A stretch of 64,000 nt of DNA from Thermomonospora echinospora (GTDB lineage: Bacteria; Actinomycetota; Actinomycetes; Streptosporangiales; Streptosporangiaceae). The DNA is taken from assembly GCF_900108175.1 (NCBI RefSeq), contig NZ_FNVO01000009.1:228744-292743 (forward strand). The letters run 5' to 3'. The notes below the pieces were generated by a model. That model saw only the letters and a program-made list of their open reading frames with translations, did not search any database and was not told where the DNA came from. The translations under genes were made by a program, and so were the position numbers. Positions 1 through 9,097 of the stretch are shown here, in pieces; positions within the stretch are counted from its first letter, which is position 1; every line of letters begins with the position of its first letter.

Positions 1-363
1 GTCCACCGTGCCCTCGAACTCCGCCGTGCCCCGGCGGGCGGGCATGCACTCGGACTGCGCTCGACCGCGGCCGGGCTGCCGGCTGGTCTGGATGACGGTG
101 CCCTCGGCGTACCCGGCCGGCGGCCGCTGCCGGACTCCGGCCTGCGCGCCGGCATCCGCCCGGGCCGCCCCCGCCGGCGCCGCCTTCGGGGCCGCCAAGC
201 CGGCCACCAGCGGAACGATGGCGCGCGTCGCCCCCTCGGTCACGTTGTCGACCGGCCCCACCGTGGCGTGCGCCGGCGCCCGGACCCCCGCCGACAGCAC
301 GACGGCCGCGACCACCGACGCCAGTAGCGAGACTCTGACCAGACTGTTGAGAGATCGATTCAT
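1..363 (-). CDS. Secreted protein of unknown function, 3' part cut off by the window edge
   Basis: The visible 121 codons start at ATG 363, a few bases after a GGGGGA ribosome site. The N-terminus is a clear Sec signal peptide: MNRSLNSLVR, then the hydrophobic core SLLASVVAAVVLSAGV, and a probable cleavage after APAHA near residue 33. The mature part is rich in Ala, Gly, Pro and Arg and has one Cys near the edge. I recognise no family, and the C-terminus lies outside the window. What is seen is export; any function would be a guess. Confidence 0.7.
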   Translation of the reverse strand, partial: MNRSLNSLVRVSLLASVVAAVVLSAGVRAPAHATVGPVDNVTEGATRAIVPLVAGLAAPKAAPAGAARADAGAQAGVRQRPPAGYAEGTVIQTSRQPGRGRAQSECMPARRGTAEFEGTVD

Positions 364-555
364 TTTTCCCCCGAGAATTTCGCTCGACCCTGCACATGTG
401 CCGCGGCCATGGCGGCACCGTCGAGCGGGCACGCTAGTACATCCACCCGCCGGACACAACGAATTCAAGAAGGAATTTGGGGACCTCTGGAGATTGCCGT
501 AAACCAATCCGCGGCCATCGATATACCGCGTTCAATGGTCTTATGTCGCAAAAAG

Positions 556-593
556 CCGCGGGGGCGCCCGGCCGTCGCCGGGCGCCCCCGCGG
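556..593 (-). terminator. Intrinsic terminator of the ferritin-like gene
   Basis: A perfect 17-bp inverted repeat (arms 556-572 and 577-593, loop CGTC) is followed on the minus strand by CTTTTT. It lies just past the stop of the ferritin-like gene at 615. A strong GC stem plus a T run is the classical Rho-independent form. Confidence 0.85.
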
Positions 594-614
594 GCACCGT
601 CGCCGTGCGCCGGG

Positions 615-1718
615 CTACTGCGAGCCCAGGGCGATGGCCTCGTCGACCTCCTGCCTGCGGACGGCGAGCTCCTGCTGGTGGCGCTGCTCGTCGTACTTCT
701 CGGCGATCTCCTCGTCCTGCTTCATCAGGGCGGTCAGATCGGCCTTGGCGTTCTCCAGCACGCCCATGTCCGCGTAGGCGGCCTGCACCTTGTCGCCCCA
801 CAGCCCGATGTCCTTCACGCAGGGCACGATCCGGCTGAACAGCAGCGACTGGTAGAGCGTGTACATGTCGGAGTTGTCGACGTACGCCATGCACTCCTTG
901 ACCGGCATGTCGAGGGTTTCGAAGATCTCCCGCCCCTTGAACCGGTCGCGCATGAGGTAACAGCCCTCGACCACGAACTCCTCGCGCTCGGCGCGCTCTT
1001 TCTCGGTCAGCTCGGCGTAGTAGTCCTTGAGCGCCAGCCGGCCGAACGCCACGTGCCGCGCCTCGTCCTGCATCACGTACGCCAGCAACTGCTTGACCAG
1101 GGGGTTGGTCGCCATGTCCCGGTAGAGGCCGAAGGCCGCCAGCGCCAGGCCCTCGATGAGCACCTGCATGCCGAGGTAGGGCAGGTCCCAGCGGCTGTCG
1201 TCGAGGGACTCCTTGAGCAGCTTGGCCAGGTCCTGGTTGATCGGGTAATACATCCCGATCTTCTCGTGCACGAACTTGGCGTACAGCTCCACGTGCCGGG
1301 CCTCGTCCATCGTCTGGGTGGCCGCGTAGAACTTCGAGTCCAGGTCGGGCACGGACTGCACGATCCGCGCGGAGACGTTCAGCGCGCCCTGCTCACCGTG
1401 CAGGAACTGGCTGAACAGCCAGGAGCCCTGGTGCCGGCCGAACTCCTGGCGGTCGGCCTCGCTCATCTTCTCCCAGATCTGGGAGCCGAACAGCGGGTTG
1501 AAGTTCTCCGGCAGCCCCGCCACGTTGTACGGGTCCACCTCCTGGTCCCAGTCGATGCGCAGCTGGGCGTCCCACTGCTTGTCCTTGCCCTTCTGGTAGA
1601 GCGCCAGCAGCCGGTCGCGGCCCCCGTCGTACTCCCAGGTGAAACGGGCGTCTCCGGCCATCGGGACATCCCAGGTGTCCTTCGGCACAGTGGTGGCGTA
1701 ACGGTCGAATGAGCTCAC
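615..1718 (-). CDS. Ferritin-like di-iron protein
   Basis: This 367-residue soluble protein carries a full four-helix di-iron signature: E109 (HGEQ), E139 and H142 in DEARHVE, E189 (LIEG), and E219 and H222 in DEARHVAFG. That pattern is shared by ribonucleotide reductase R2-like and AurF-like oxygenases, so an O2-activating or iron-handling role is likely; the substrate is not evident. I chose GTG 1718 because GAGGAGG sits 8 bases upstream. An ATG 45 bases further out lacks such a site. No partner reductase or ferredoxin gene is adjacent. A strong terminator follows, so it is probably monocistronic. Confidence 0.85.
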   Translation of the reverse strand: MSSFDRYATTVPKDTWDVPMAGDARFTWEYDGGRDRLLALYQKGKDKQWDAQLRIDWDQEVDPYNVAGLPENFNPLFGSQIWEKMSEADRQEFGRHQGSWLFSQFLHGEQGALNVSARIVQSVPDLDSKFYAATQTMDEARHVELYAKFVHEKIGMYYPINQDLAKLLKESLDDSRWDLPYLGMQVLIEGLALAAFGLYRDMATNPLVKQLLAYVMQDEARHVAFGRLALKDYYAELTEKERAEREEFVVEGCYLMRDRFKGREIFETLDMPVKECMAYVDNSDMYTLYQSLLFSRIVPCVKDIGLWGDKVQAAYADMGVLENAKADLTALMKQDEEIAEKYDEQRHQQELAVRRQEVDEAIALGSQ

Positions 1719-1880
1719 GGGCGAAGCCTCCTCGGAATGAGGCGGGGCGGACGGCAGGCCCACCGTTCTTTACATCACTTCCTAACATGTAAAGAGAGGC
1801 CAGACCATACCTCGGCGCCTTCCACCTCATAGCGTGACCAGTCGGTCATGCTAGGTCCCGCAAAGCGTCCCGGCGGGGCC

Positions 1881-1916
1881 GTACGTCAGCGGGTACGTCA
1901 GCGGCACATCAGCGGG
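1881..1916. repeat. Three 12-bp tandem repeats spanning the stop codon of the LURP-like gene
   Basis: Copies at 1881-1892 and 1893-1904 are identical (GTACGTCAGCGG). The third, 1905-1916, differs slightly and contains the stop codon of the minus-strand gene ending at 1909. The two extra copies therefore repeat the gene's last bases downstream. Confidence 0.8.
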
Positions 1917-2517
1917 ACTGCAACGCGTCCAGTGCGATGGCCTGGGCGATGACCAGCCGGCGGTCCAGCCGCGGGTCGCGGATGTCGACCACGTAGCGGT
2001 CGCGCAGCCCGAACTTCTTGTCCACCGAGAAGACCACCTGGTCACCGGCCACGAAGTCGAAGTGGTACGGCCAGGCGAACGGCAGGTTCGACACGAACGG
2101 GATGAACTCCCAGCCCCGCCGCAGCAACGCCACGGCCCGGCTGCGTTCGCTGCCGGTGGTGACGCCCAGGCCGGGCTGCTCCAGATGCCAGGTCGAGGAC
2201 AGCAGGGACTTGGCGAAGTCCTTCTTGAACGTGCCGATCGGCTGCCCGGCCGCGTCGGTGACGTCGTAGGTCGCCCCCAGGTCGATCCGCTTGCGCGCCT
2301 TGAACCTCAGGAACGGGTTCTTCTTGTCGGTGTCGCTGTAGAGGGTGACCTCCTCCTTGAAGGCCAGCCGCTTCTGCTGGGCGAAGGCGACCAACTCCCC
2401 CTCCGAGCCGCCCTGAGCCTCGGTGTGGACCTCGTACTGGTTGACCATGAACCGAATGCGCTGCCGCACCAGGAATCTGGTGCACGCCTGGAGTCTGTCG
2501 ACGTTCATACCGCTCAC
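1909..2517 (-). CDS. LURP-one-related / YxjI-like protein
   Basis: About 202 residues. The sequence has the beta-barrel pattern of the LURP-one-related (Tubby-like) family: RFMVNQYEVHT, alternating strands such as FLRFKARKRIDLGATYDV, a GQPIGTFKKD segment and the late FSVDKKFGLRDRYVVDI strand. Relatives bind lipid or remodel membranes in plants; bacterial members are uncharacterised, so no precise role is assigned. There is no signal peptide. GTG 2517 has GGAGGG 4-5 bases upstream; ATG 2508 is an alternative. It follows the TetR gene on the same strand after about 59 bases, so regulation by that gene is possible. Confidence 0.75.
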   Translation of the reverse strand: MSGMNVDRLQACTRFLVRQRIRFMVNQYEVHTEAQGGSEGELVAFAQQKRLAFKEEVTLYSDTDKKNPFLRFKARKRIDLGATYDVTDAAGQPIGTFKKDFAKSLLSSTWHLEQPGLGVTTGSERSRAVALLRRGWEFIPFVSNLPFAWPYHFDFVAGDQVVFSVDKKFGLRDRYVVDIRDPRLDRRLVIAQAIALDALQSR

Positions 2518-2575
2518 CGAGCCCTCCATTGTGGATCCCGTCAAAGCAAGCGGAGTCTTCCACACCAGCGGCAAA

Positions 2576-3202
2576 TCATGACATGTCGATATGTCCGGCC
2601 AGGTAGCCGTGGATGAGCCGCTTGGCCTCGGCCAGCACGGCGGGGTCGCCGTCCGGGTCGCGGCGGAAGGCCATCTTGAGCACCGCGTCGGCGGCCTCCA
2701 CCGCGATGGAGATCGCCCGTGCCGTCTCCGGGGTGTCGGCGACCCCGAACACGCCCACGATGAGCAGCCGCAGCCGCTCGGCCACCACCGAGTTGTTGTC
2801 GGCCGACTCGTCCAGCAGGTTGACGTCGGCCACGTCCCCGAAGCGCAGCACCCGGAAGCCGGGCACGGTGCGGTTCATGTCGACGAAGATGTCGATGATG
2901 GCGCCGACCGTGTCGGACCAGTGCGCGAAGCTCTCCTCGGCCAGCAGCCGCGAGACCCGTTCGCCGAACGTCTCCAGGTTGCGCAGCGCCAGCGCCTGCG
3001 CCACCGCCCGCTTGTCGGGGAAGAACTGGTACACCGAGCCGATCGCCACCTCGGCGCGCTGCGCGATGCGCGTGGTGGACAGGCCGTCGTAGCCGCTCTC
3101 GTCCAGGATCTCGGCGCAGGCGTCGAGCATGCGCTGAACCCTCTCGGCACTGCGGCGCTGGGCGGGACGACGGCGCAGTGGGGTCGACCGGGTCTCTATC
3201 AC
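2576..3202 (-). CDS. TetR-family transcriptional regulator
   Basis: This 208-residue protein has an N-terminal TetR helix-turn-helix at roughly residues 18-65 (GYDGLSTTRIAQRAEVAIGS then VYQFFPDKRAV). The rest is an all-helical ligand-binding domain. The start is GTG 3202, closely preceded by GGGAGG. It lies upstream of the LURP-like gene on the same strand and divergent from the beta-glucosidase at 3318, so either could be its target. I see no clear palindrome in the 115-bp divergent gap, and the ligand is unknown. Confidence 0.88.
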   Translation of the reverse strand: MIETRSTPLRRRPAQRRSAERVQRMLDACAEILDESGYDGLSTTRIAQRAEVAIGSVYQFFPDKRAVAQALALRNLETFGERVSRLLAEESFAHWSDTVGAIIDIFVDMNRTVPGFRVLRFGDVADVNLLDESADNNSVVAERLRLLIVGVFGVADTPETARAISIAVEAADAVLKMAFRRDPDGDPAVLAEAKRLIHGYLAGHIDMS

Positions 3203-3317
3203 CCTCCCATTCTTCCCGTAACCGGCGGATGGCGCGCCGTACGGACCTGCCCGCCGGTAGAATGCGAGACTTATTCACGTTCCTGGCGTTCCTGGCGTTC
3301 ATGCCCGAGGAGGACCG

Positions 3318-4673
3318 ATGGCGTTTCCGGCAGGCTTCCGCTGGGGCGTGGCGACCGCCGCCTACCAGATCGAGGGCGGCGTCGCCGAGGACGGCCGCGG
3401 CGTCTCGGTCTGGGACACCTTCTGCCGCGAGCCCGGCCGAGTCCGCGACGGCCACACCGGCGACGTGGCCTGCGACCACTACCACCGCTGGCCCGAGGAC
3501 CTCGCGCTCCTGGCGGGCCTGGGCGTGGACGCCTACCGCTTCTCCATCGCCTGGCCGCGCGTGCAGCCGGACGGGCGCGGGCCTGCCAACCCCAAGGGCC
3601 TGGACTTCTACGAACGGCTGGTGGACGGGCTGCTGGAACGCGGCATCACCCCGTTCCCCACCCTCTTCCACTGGGACCTGCCGCAGGCGCTGGAGGACGC
3701 GGGCGGCTGGCTGAGCCGCGAGGTCGCCCACCGGTTCGCCGACTACGCCGCCCTGGTGGCCGGGCGGCTCGCCGACCGCGTCGACACCTGGATCACCCTG
3801 AACGAGCCGGTCGTGGTCACCGCCTACGGATACGCCTTCGGCGTCTACGCCCCCGGCCGCGCCCTCCTGCTCGACGCCCTGCCCACCGCCCACCACCAGT
3901 TGCTCGGCCACGGCCTGGCGGTCGACGCGCTGCGCGACCAGGGCGCCCGGCGGGTCGGCCTGGCCAACCACTACTCGCCCGCCTGGGCGCAGGACGAGTC
4001 CTCGGCGGCCGACCGGCGGGCGGCGGCGACCTTCGACCTGTTCATGAACCGCCTGTTCACCGAGCCGGTGCTGCTCGCCCAGTACCCCGACCTGTCCGTC
4101 CTCGGCGGCCCGGACCCCTCGTCCCACGTCCGGGACGGCGACCTGGCGGCGATCGGGGCGCCGATCGACTTCCTGGGCGTCAACTACTACCAGCCGACCC
4201 GCCTCAGGGCCCCGGCCCCCGGCGACCCCCTGCCGTTCGAGATCGTCCCGGTCGAGGAGTATCCGGTGACCGGCATGGGCTGGCCCGTCGTCCCCGACGC
4301 GCTGCTGTCACTGCTGCGCACCCTGAACGAGACCTACTCGACGTCCCTGCCGCCCGTCCACATCACCGAGAACGGCTGCTCCTACGACGACCGGCCCGGC
4401 CCGTCCGGCACGGTGGACGACCCGGCCCGCATCGCCTTCCTCGGCGCCCACCTGTCCTCCATCCACAGGGCTGTGGACGAGGGCATCGACGTGCGGGGCT
4501 ACTTCGTCTGGTCGCTCATGGACAACTTCGAGTGGTCCGAGGGCTACCACCCCCGCTTCGGCCTCGTCCACATCGACTACGAGACCCAACGCCGCACCCC
4601 CAAGAGCTCCTACGCCTGGTACCGCGACTTCATCGCCCGATCCAGGTCGGACGGCGAGGCCGGTCGCCCCTGA
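3318..4673 (+). CDS. bglB: Family 1 beta-glucosidase
   Basis: A complete 451-residue GH1 enzyme that hydrolyses terminal beta-glucosides by a retaining mechanism. Landmarks are the N-terminal FPAGFRWGVATAAYQIEG barrel strand, acid/base E163 in TLNEPVV, nucleophile E351 in ITENG, and the aglycone-side WSLMDNFEWSEGY motif near the C-terminus. There is no signal peptide, so it acts on imported sugars. ATG 3318 follows GAGGAGGACCG. No sugar ABC transporter is adjacent; the divergent TetR gene is the only regulator nearby. Confidence 0.95.
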   Translation: MAFPAGFRWGVATAAYQIEGGVAEDGRGVSVWDTFCREPGRVRDGHTGDVACDHYHRWPEDLALLAGLGVDAYRFSIAWPRVQPDGRGPANPKGLDFYERLVDGLLERGITPFPTLFHWDLPQALEDAGGWLSREVAHRFADYAALVAGRLADRVDTWITLNEPVVVTAYGYAFGVYAPGRALLLDALPTAHHQLLGHGLAVDALRDQGARRVGLANHYSPAWAQDESSAADRRAAATFDLFMNRLFTEPVLLAQYPDLSVLGGPDPSSHVRDGDLAAIGAPIDFLGVNYYQPTRLRAPAPGDPLPFEIVPVEEYPVTGMGWPVVPDALLSLLRTLNETYSTSLPPVHITENGCSYDDRPGPSGTVDDPARIAFLGAHLSSIHRAVDEGIDVRGYFVWSLMDNFEWSEGYHPRFGLVHIDYETQRRTPKSSYAWYRDFIARSRSDGEAGRP

Positions 4674-4684
4674 GCCGATCCCGT

Positions 4685-5890
4685 TCAGATGTGGGGAACG
4701 GGATCGTCGAGCCAGACGCGCTGGCCGTCCGGGGCAACGGTCAGGCCGAAGCGATCCAGGCCGGGGCGGCCCCAGCGGACCCACTGGAAGTAGGCGGCCT
4801 CGACCTCGTCCCACAGCTTCCGGTCGCCGGCCTGCTCGACGGTGAAGTGGTCCTTGCCGGGCACGTAGTCCACCGAGGCCCAGGGTCCGCCCGGCCCGGC
4901 GGCGTCCAGCAGCCACAGGGTGGACTCGCCCGTCGGCTCGGTGTCGTGGAACAGGGCGGCGCGTACACCCGGAACGAGCATGGACATCGCCGCCTCCAGC
5001 CCGCCGCCCGGCGTGTGCCAGATCAGGCGGGGGTCGAGGCGGGTCTCCGACGTGGCGAAGTCCTCCACTGCGGCGGTCCACTCCCGTACGGGAGTGCTGC
5101 GGTGCCCGCGCTGTGACCGCATCATCATGTACCCCGCCGATCCGGCCAGCCGTCCCAGGGCCGTCCCATCGGGCATGACGTCCAGGCGCACCCGGTAGCC
5201 GTAGCCGAAGTCGGGCATCCAGGGGAACGCGATGGCCGCCCCGGGCCGCGCCCGCTGTACCCAGGCGTAGGGAAGCGTCGCCACACCGCAGGTGACGTGC
5301 ACGATGTCGAACGGGACGCCGCCGCCATCCGGCAGGCAGGACGCGGCGTCACCGACGATGAGCTCCGGCGCGTATCCGGCCGTCTCCAGGTTGGCCGCCG
5401 CCTGCGCGGCGACGCGTTCGTCCACCTCGGCCGACACCACGTGCCGGTCGCCGACCCGCTCGCACAGCAGCGCGGCGGTCCAGCCGTTGCCCGTTCCGAC
5501 GTCCAGGATCCGCTGGCCGGGGATCGGGTGCAGCAGTTCCAGGAACGGCAGGACGATGTCGGGGGCCGACAGCGACGAGGTCGGCGCTCCCAGCTCGCCG
5601 GGCTCGTCCGGCTCGCCGGTGATGTCCGCCGCGCCGTCCTCGAACTGGGTGAGCACCACCGTGCCGGGCGCGTACACCGCCTCCCACCAGCGGGCGGGGT
5701 CCTTGCGCACGTCGATCCGGTACGGCCCGCCGCCCCCGGGGGCCGCCCACGCCACGGGCGGCGCGAACAGGTGCCGGGGCACCTCGCGGAGTACTTCGCG
5801 CCAGGAGGGGTCGGTCATGGCGCCGCTTACGGTGAGCCGATCGGCGAGCGCGTCAACGAGCGCCCGTACGTCGGGGACGTCACTTCTCAT
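4685..5890 (-). CDS. PIMT-like SAM-dependent methyltransferase (peptide-modification type)
   Basis: This 401-residue protein resembles protein-L-isoaspartate O-methyltransferases. It has the family's N-terminal segment (PSWREVLREVPRHLFAPP), a TSSLSAPDIV pocket and SAM motif I ILDVGTGNGWTAALL at residues 128-142. A C-terminal extension of about 150 residues goes beyond housekeeping PIMT. Such long actinobacterial paralogs are known from RiPP loci, including ATP-grasp peptide and FxLD lanthipeptide systems. ATG 5890 overlaps the stop of a 35-codon ORF with its own excellent ribosome site, so the two are translationally coupled. No ATP-grasp or LanM gene is adjacent, so a peptide substrate is inference. 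Confidence 0.8.
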   Translation of the reverse strand: MRSDVPDVRALVDALADRLTVSGAMTDPSWREVLREVPRHLFAPPVAWAAPGGGGPYRIDVRKDPARWWEAVYAPGTVVLTQFEDGAADITGEPDEPGELGAPTSSLSAPDIVLPFLELLHPIPGQRILDVGTGNGWTAALLCERVGDRHVVSAEVDERVAAQAAANLETAGYAPELIVGDAASCLPDGGGVPFDIVHVTCGVATLPYAWVQRARPGAAIAFPWMPDFGYGYRVRLDVMPDGTALGRLAGSAGYMMMRSQRGHRSTPVREWTAAVEDFATSETRLDPRLIWHTPGGGLEAAMSMLVPGVRAALFHDTEPTGESTLWLLDAAGPGGPWASVDYVPGKDHFTVEQAGDRKLWDEVEAAYFQWVRWGRPGLDRFGLTVAPDGQRVWLDDPVPHI

Positions 5891-5994
5891 GCCGGCCACC
5901 GCCCTTGCCTTTGTCCTTGGGGGGGAATCGGACGGCCCTTCTGCCGGCCGTCTTGCCTGATCTTCTTTTCGTCCTTGTTCTCGTGTTCTCCCAT
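5887..5994 (-). CDS. 35-residue basic peptide coupled to the PIMT-like methyltransferase
   Basis: A small ORF with a textbook start: AAGGAGG, five bases, then ATG 5994. It encodes a highly charged peptide rich in Lys, Arg and Gln with the segment KGRPIPP. Its stop overlaps the methyltransferase start as ATGA. A seven-G tract at 5919-5925 (+ strand) lies within the ORF. One base fewer would change the end to KDKGKGGGRHEK and a stop at 5880. The ORF could be a RiPP precursor, a leader peptide or a small partner protein; I recognise no family. Confidence 0.5.
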   Translation of the reverse strand: MGEHENKDEKKIRQDGRQKGRPIPPQGQRQGRWPA

Positions 5995-6391
5995 ACCGGC
6001 CTCCTTGTATCGGCAGAATCCCGTTCGTTGCCGAGGATTGTTCACGTTTTCTGACGGGCCATGGACGCGCTCTCCCGCCCATGGCCGTTCCCGCGAGGCG
6101 GGCGGGACTCCCCATCGGGGGCTGCCGGGAAATCCCGCCCTGACGCTCCGGCACATTGTTCGCTACATCGCATCACCCCTTTCCCGGTCGGTTCCAGGCC
6201 GGGCATCTCTCGTATTCCGGACGAGAGACCGCGCACGCCCGGCCTGGCGGATCACAGCCTCCGGACCGGCCGAGGAGCCGTACCTTCTGCCGGCCCGGAG
6301 GGGTCTCCAGGCGCTACCCGTCGTCCACGGACGGGCCGCCGCAGACGGCCGCGAGCCCGGCGACCAGCCAGAAGCCCGTGACCATTCCGGT
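5995..6391. other. Gene-free stretch before the transposase remnant
   Basis: No convincing gene is visible on either strand. A GGGCGGGA / TCCCGCCC inverted repeat lies at 6100-6107 and 6133-6140. The minus-strand promoter of the peptide-methyltransferase pair should be in the part nearest 5995. The rightmost third may be decayed insertion sequence. Confidence 0.4.
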
Positions 6392-6880
6392 GAGGAACTG
6401 GACAGCACCCTGGCCGGGATCGACCGGCTGTCGGGAACGAACGACCGGCTGTACTACTCCGGCAAGCACCACCGGCACGGGGTGAACATCCAGTTCCTGA
6501 CCGATCCGCACGGCCGGTTGCCGTGGGCCTCCCCGGCGTTGCCCGGCTCAACTCATGATCTGACCGCAGCCCGTGCTCACGGCATCATCGACGCGCTCAC
6601 CCAGCGAGCCATCGCCTGCTACGCCGACAAGGCTTATCAAGGGGCGGGCGGCGCCGTCGGCACCCCGTTCAAACGCCGTGAGCACCGCAAGCCCGGTCGG
6701 CGCAAGAAGCTCTTCAACCGGCATCACGCCCAGGTCCGCGCTGTTGGCGAGCAAGGAGCCGCCGCTCTCAAACGCTGGCACATCCTGCGTCGCGCCCGCT
6801 GCTCGCCCAGCCGAATCACCGCCATCGTTCAAGCGATCCTCACCCTGCACCACCACATCAACTGAGGATGGAAACAGCTC
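6392..6880 (+). mobile_element. IS5-type transposase remnant, C-terminal half only
   Basis: Codons from about 6392 to the stop at 6865 encode the C-terminal DDE domain of an IS5-family (DDE_4-like) transposase. Recognisable pieces are YYSGKHHRHGVNIQFL, LPWASPALPGSTHDLTAARA, CYADKAYQGAGG, NRHHAQVRAVGEQ and the end ILTLHHHIN. The N-terminal helix-turn-helix and the first catalytic Asp region are not found upstream, although the reading frame stays open. GAGGATGGAAACAGCTC right after the stop resembles a typical right terminal repeat of this group; no matching left end is visible. The copy is inactive and marks old transposition into this patch. Confidence 0.8.
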
Positions 6881-6993
6881 CGTGTGTCGTTCTGCATGGT
6901 CTGCGGACGCGTCGGCGGCCAAGATCTGTACGTGGCACGAGCGGGAAGCGGCGAACCCGGTGCCGGTCACGTCGCGACCCGAGGAGCCGCCCG

Positions 6994-9006
6994 ATGAGCG
7001 GGAACGTCCCGCAGCCCTGGTCCCCGCAGTCCCTGGCCGAGGGCGCACCCGGTGAGATGCTGCACGCGCACGGCATGGCGCGCTCGGCGCGGGAGAAGCT
7101 GATCGCCACGGTCTACCGCACATCCCACCACCGCCACGAGCACGCCGACCCGGTGACCCGCCGGTGGATGCTGACCCTGGACGCCGTACGCCGGGGCGCC
7201 CCCGACCTCGCCGCCGAACTGGCCCAGGGCTTGCCTTCGCCCTGGCGCCCGGTGTGGGCGACCGGGCCGCAACATCCCGCCCACGAGCGGCCAGTGCGGC
7301 AGATCGCGTGCGGCGTACTCGACGGCCGTCCCATCGTGGTCTCCCTGGGCGAGGACCGGACCGCCCGGGTACGGGACCTCACCGACGGCCGCCCGATCGG
7401 CGACCCGCTCGGCACAGACGTCGAGGCGGTGGCCCTCACCGAGTTGGACGGGCGTACCGCCGCCGTCCTGGGCCGCAGCGACGGCACGGTGTCGCTGCTG
7501 GACCCGGCCGCCCGCACCCCCCTGGGCGGCACCGCCCGGATCGCCACCGGCTCTGCCACGGCGGTCGCCTGCGCCGACCTGGACGGCCGAAAGACGATCG
7601 TCGTCGGGGACTCCGGCCGCCGCGCCCTGGTGTTCGACGCGGCCACGGGCGAACAGGTCGGCCCGCGCCTGGTCCCGCTCTACGGCGAGGAGGCCCGTGC
7701 GGTGGCGGCGCTGCCGACCGCCCGGGGACCGGTCGTCGCCACCGCCATCGGCCAGGCGTCGCCGCTGTGGGACCTGCGCACCGGCAGGCAGATCGCCTCC
7801 GACGAGTCCGCCCGCATCACGGACGTCGCTGTGGTCGAGGACCAGGACGGCCCCGGCTTCCTGACCGTCTCGTACGGCGGGGGCCTGCGCGTACTGGATC
7901 CCGTGGACGCGACCTGCCGGGGCGGAACGTTCGGCGCCTGGCAGCCGGGCTGCACGGCGGCCGTGGCCGGGCACCTGGTGGCGACCGGCGCGCAGGACGG
8001 CTCCGTGCTGGTGTGGGACCTGCGGACCCGGCGGCCGATCGGCACGCCGCTGCGCTTCCCCGACCAGGTCGGCGCGATCGCCTGGAGCCCGGACGGCCGC
8101 CTGGTGGTGGCCTTCGGCCACGACCTGGCGGTCCTGGCGCCGCAGGGCGAACCGAGCCCCGACCCCACCCTCCACAACCGGTGGAAACTCGCCGCCCCTC
8201 CAAGGCACCGGCCGCGTTCCCTGCCCGGCCGCCCGCTTCCCTGGGAGCACCATCACCTGGCCGTACGAACGGTCGGCGACCGGAACGTGGCATTCATGCA
8301 GGACGGCCCCGACATCCGGCACCTGGACCCGGTCACCGGCGAGCCCCTGGGCCCCGGCATCCGCATCGGTGACGACCGCACCTGGGCCGTGGGCGAACTG
8401 CACCACCGGCCGGTGCTGGCCCACCTGCACAACCGCACGCTCAGCCTCGTGGATGCGATGACCGGCGCCCCGATCTGGCGGCGCCCCCTGCCCGCCCACG
8501 GACCGGCACCACTGCTGCACATCACCGAACTGGACGGCCTGCCCACCCTCCTGCTCGCCTGGCACGACGACCGGCTGGAGAACGGAAGGCTGGACATGTA
8601 CGGCCTCCGCTTCGGCACCCCCCTGGGCACCGTGAACCACGGCCACCGCGTCCTGACCTTCGCCGAATCGGGCACCCGGCTCCTCATCCAGGGCCCAGGA
8701 GAGCCGCCGTGGCACGGAACACTGCAACTGTGGGACCCGTTCGGCGGCACCACCTACGGCCCCACCTTCGGAAGCAACCACGACACCGTCGCCCTCAAGA
8801 ACGGCCACCCCCTGGTAGCCACCGGCAACAAAAGCGGCGTCATCGCCCTCTGGGACCCCCTCACCGGCATCCGGCAGCAGACCATCGCCGTCTGCCCCGC
8901 CCCCATCACCGACCTGGCCTGGGGCCCAGACGACCTGCTGCACGCCGTCTACGCCGGATCCCTCACCACCTTCCGCCCCACCCGACAGGAAACAGCGACC
9001 CCCTGA
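6994..9006 (+). CDS. WD40-repeat beta-propeller protein
   Basis: About 670 residues, almost entirely WD40-like blades. Degenerate repeats of the type VWDLRTRRPIGTPL, LWDPLTGIRQQTI and VRDLTDGRPIGDPL recur about every 40-50 residues from residue 95 to the end, enough for at least one and possibly two propellers. The first 90 residues are helical and carry no recognised domain; there is no kinase, NACHT or protease module as in many actinobacterial WD40 proteins. ATG 6994 follows GAGGAG by 8 bases. The gene starts about 110 bases after the transposase remnant, so a longer ancestral N-terminus may have been lost. It probably acts as a protein-interaction scaffold. Confidence 0.8.
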   Translation: MSGNVPQPWSPQSLAEGAPGEMLHAHGMARSAREKLIATVYRTSHHRHEHADPVTRRWMLTLDAVRRGAPDLAAELAQGLPSPWRPVWATGPQHPAHERPVRQIACGVLDGRPIVVSLGEDRTARVRDLTDGRPIGDPLGTDVEAVALTELDGRTAAVLGRSDGTVSLLDPAARTPLGGTARIATGSATAVACADLDGRKTIVVGDSGRRALVFDAATGEQVGPRLVPLYGEEARAVAALPTARGPVVATAIGQASPLWDLRTGRQIASDESARITDVAVVEDQDGPGFLTVSYGGGLRVLDPVDATCRGGTFGAWQPGCTAAVAGHLVATGAQDGSVLVWDLRTRRPIGTPLRFPDQVGAIAWSPDGRLVVAFGHDLAVLAPQGEPSPDPTLHNRWKLAAPPRHRPRSLPGRPLPWEHHHLAVRTVGDRNVAFMQDGPDIRHLDPVTGEPLGPGIRIGDDRTWAVGELHHRPVLAHLHNRTLSLVDAMTGAPIWRRPLPAHGPAPLLHITELDGLPTLLLAWHDDRLENGRLDMYGLRFGTPLGTVNHGHRVLTFAESGTRLLIQGPGEPPWHGTLQLWDPFGGTTYGPTFGSNHDTVALKNGHPLVATGNKSGVIALWDPLTGIRQQTIAVCPAPITDLAWGPDDLLHAVYAGSLTTFRPTRQETATP

Positions 9007-9097
9007 CCCACCCCGACCGCTCCCAAGACCCGGCCCCCAAAGCCGCTGAGACCATCCCGAGCAGGGTGACACCGCAGCACCGGCGACCCTGCACCCA

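Noticed and set aside
6314-6511. Minus-strand frame with a hydrophobic stretch GMVTGFWLVAGLAAVCG
   Set aside because: Most of it lies opposite the transposase remnant, with no ribosome site or full domain; treated as chance or decay.
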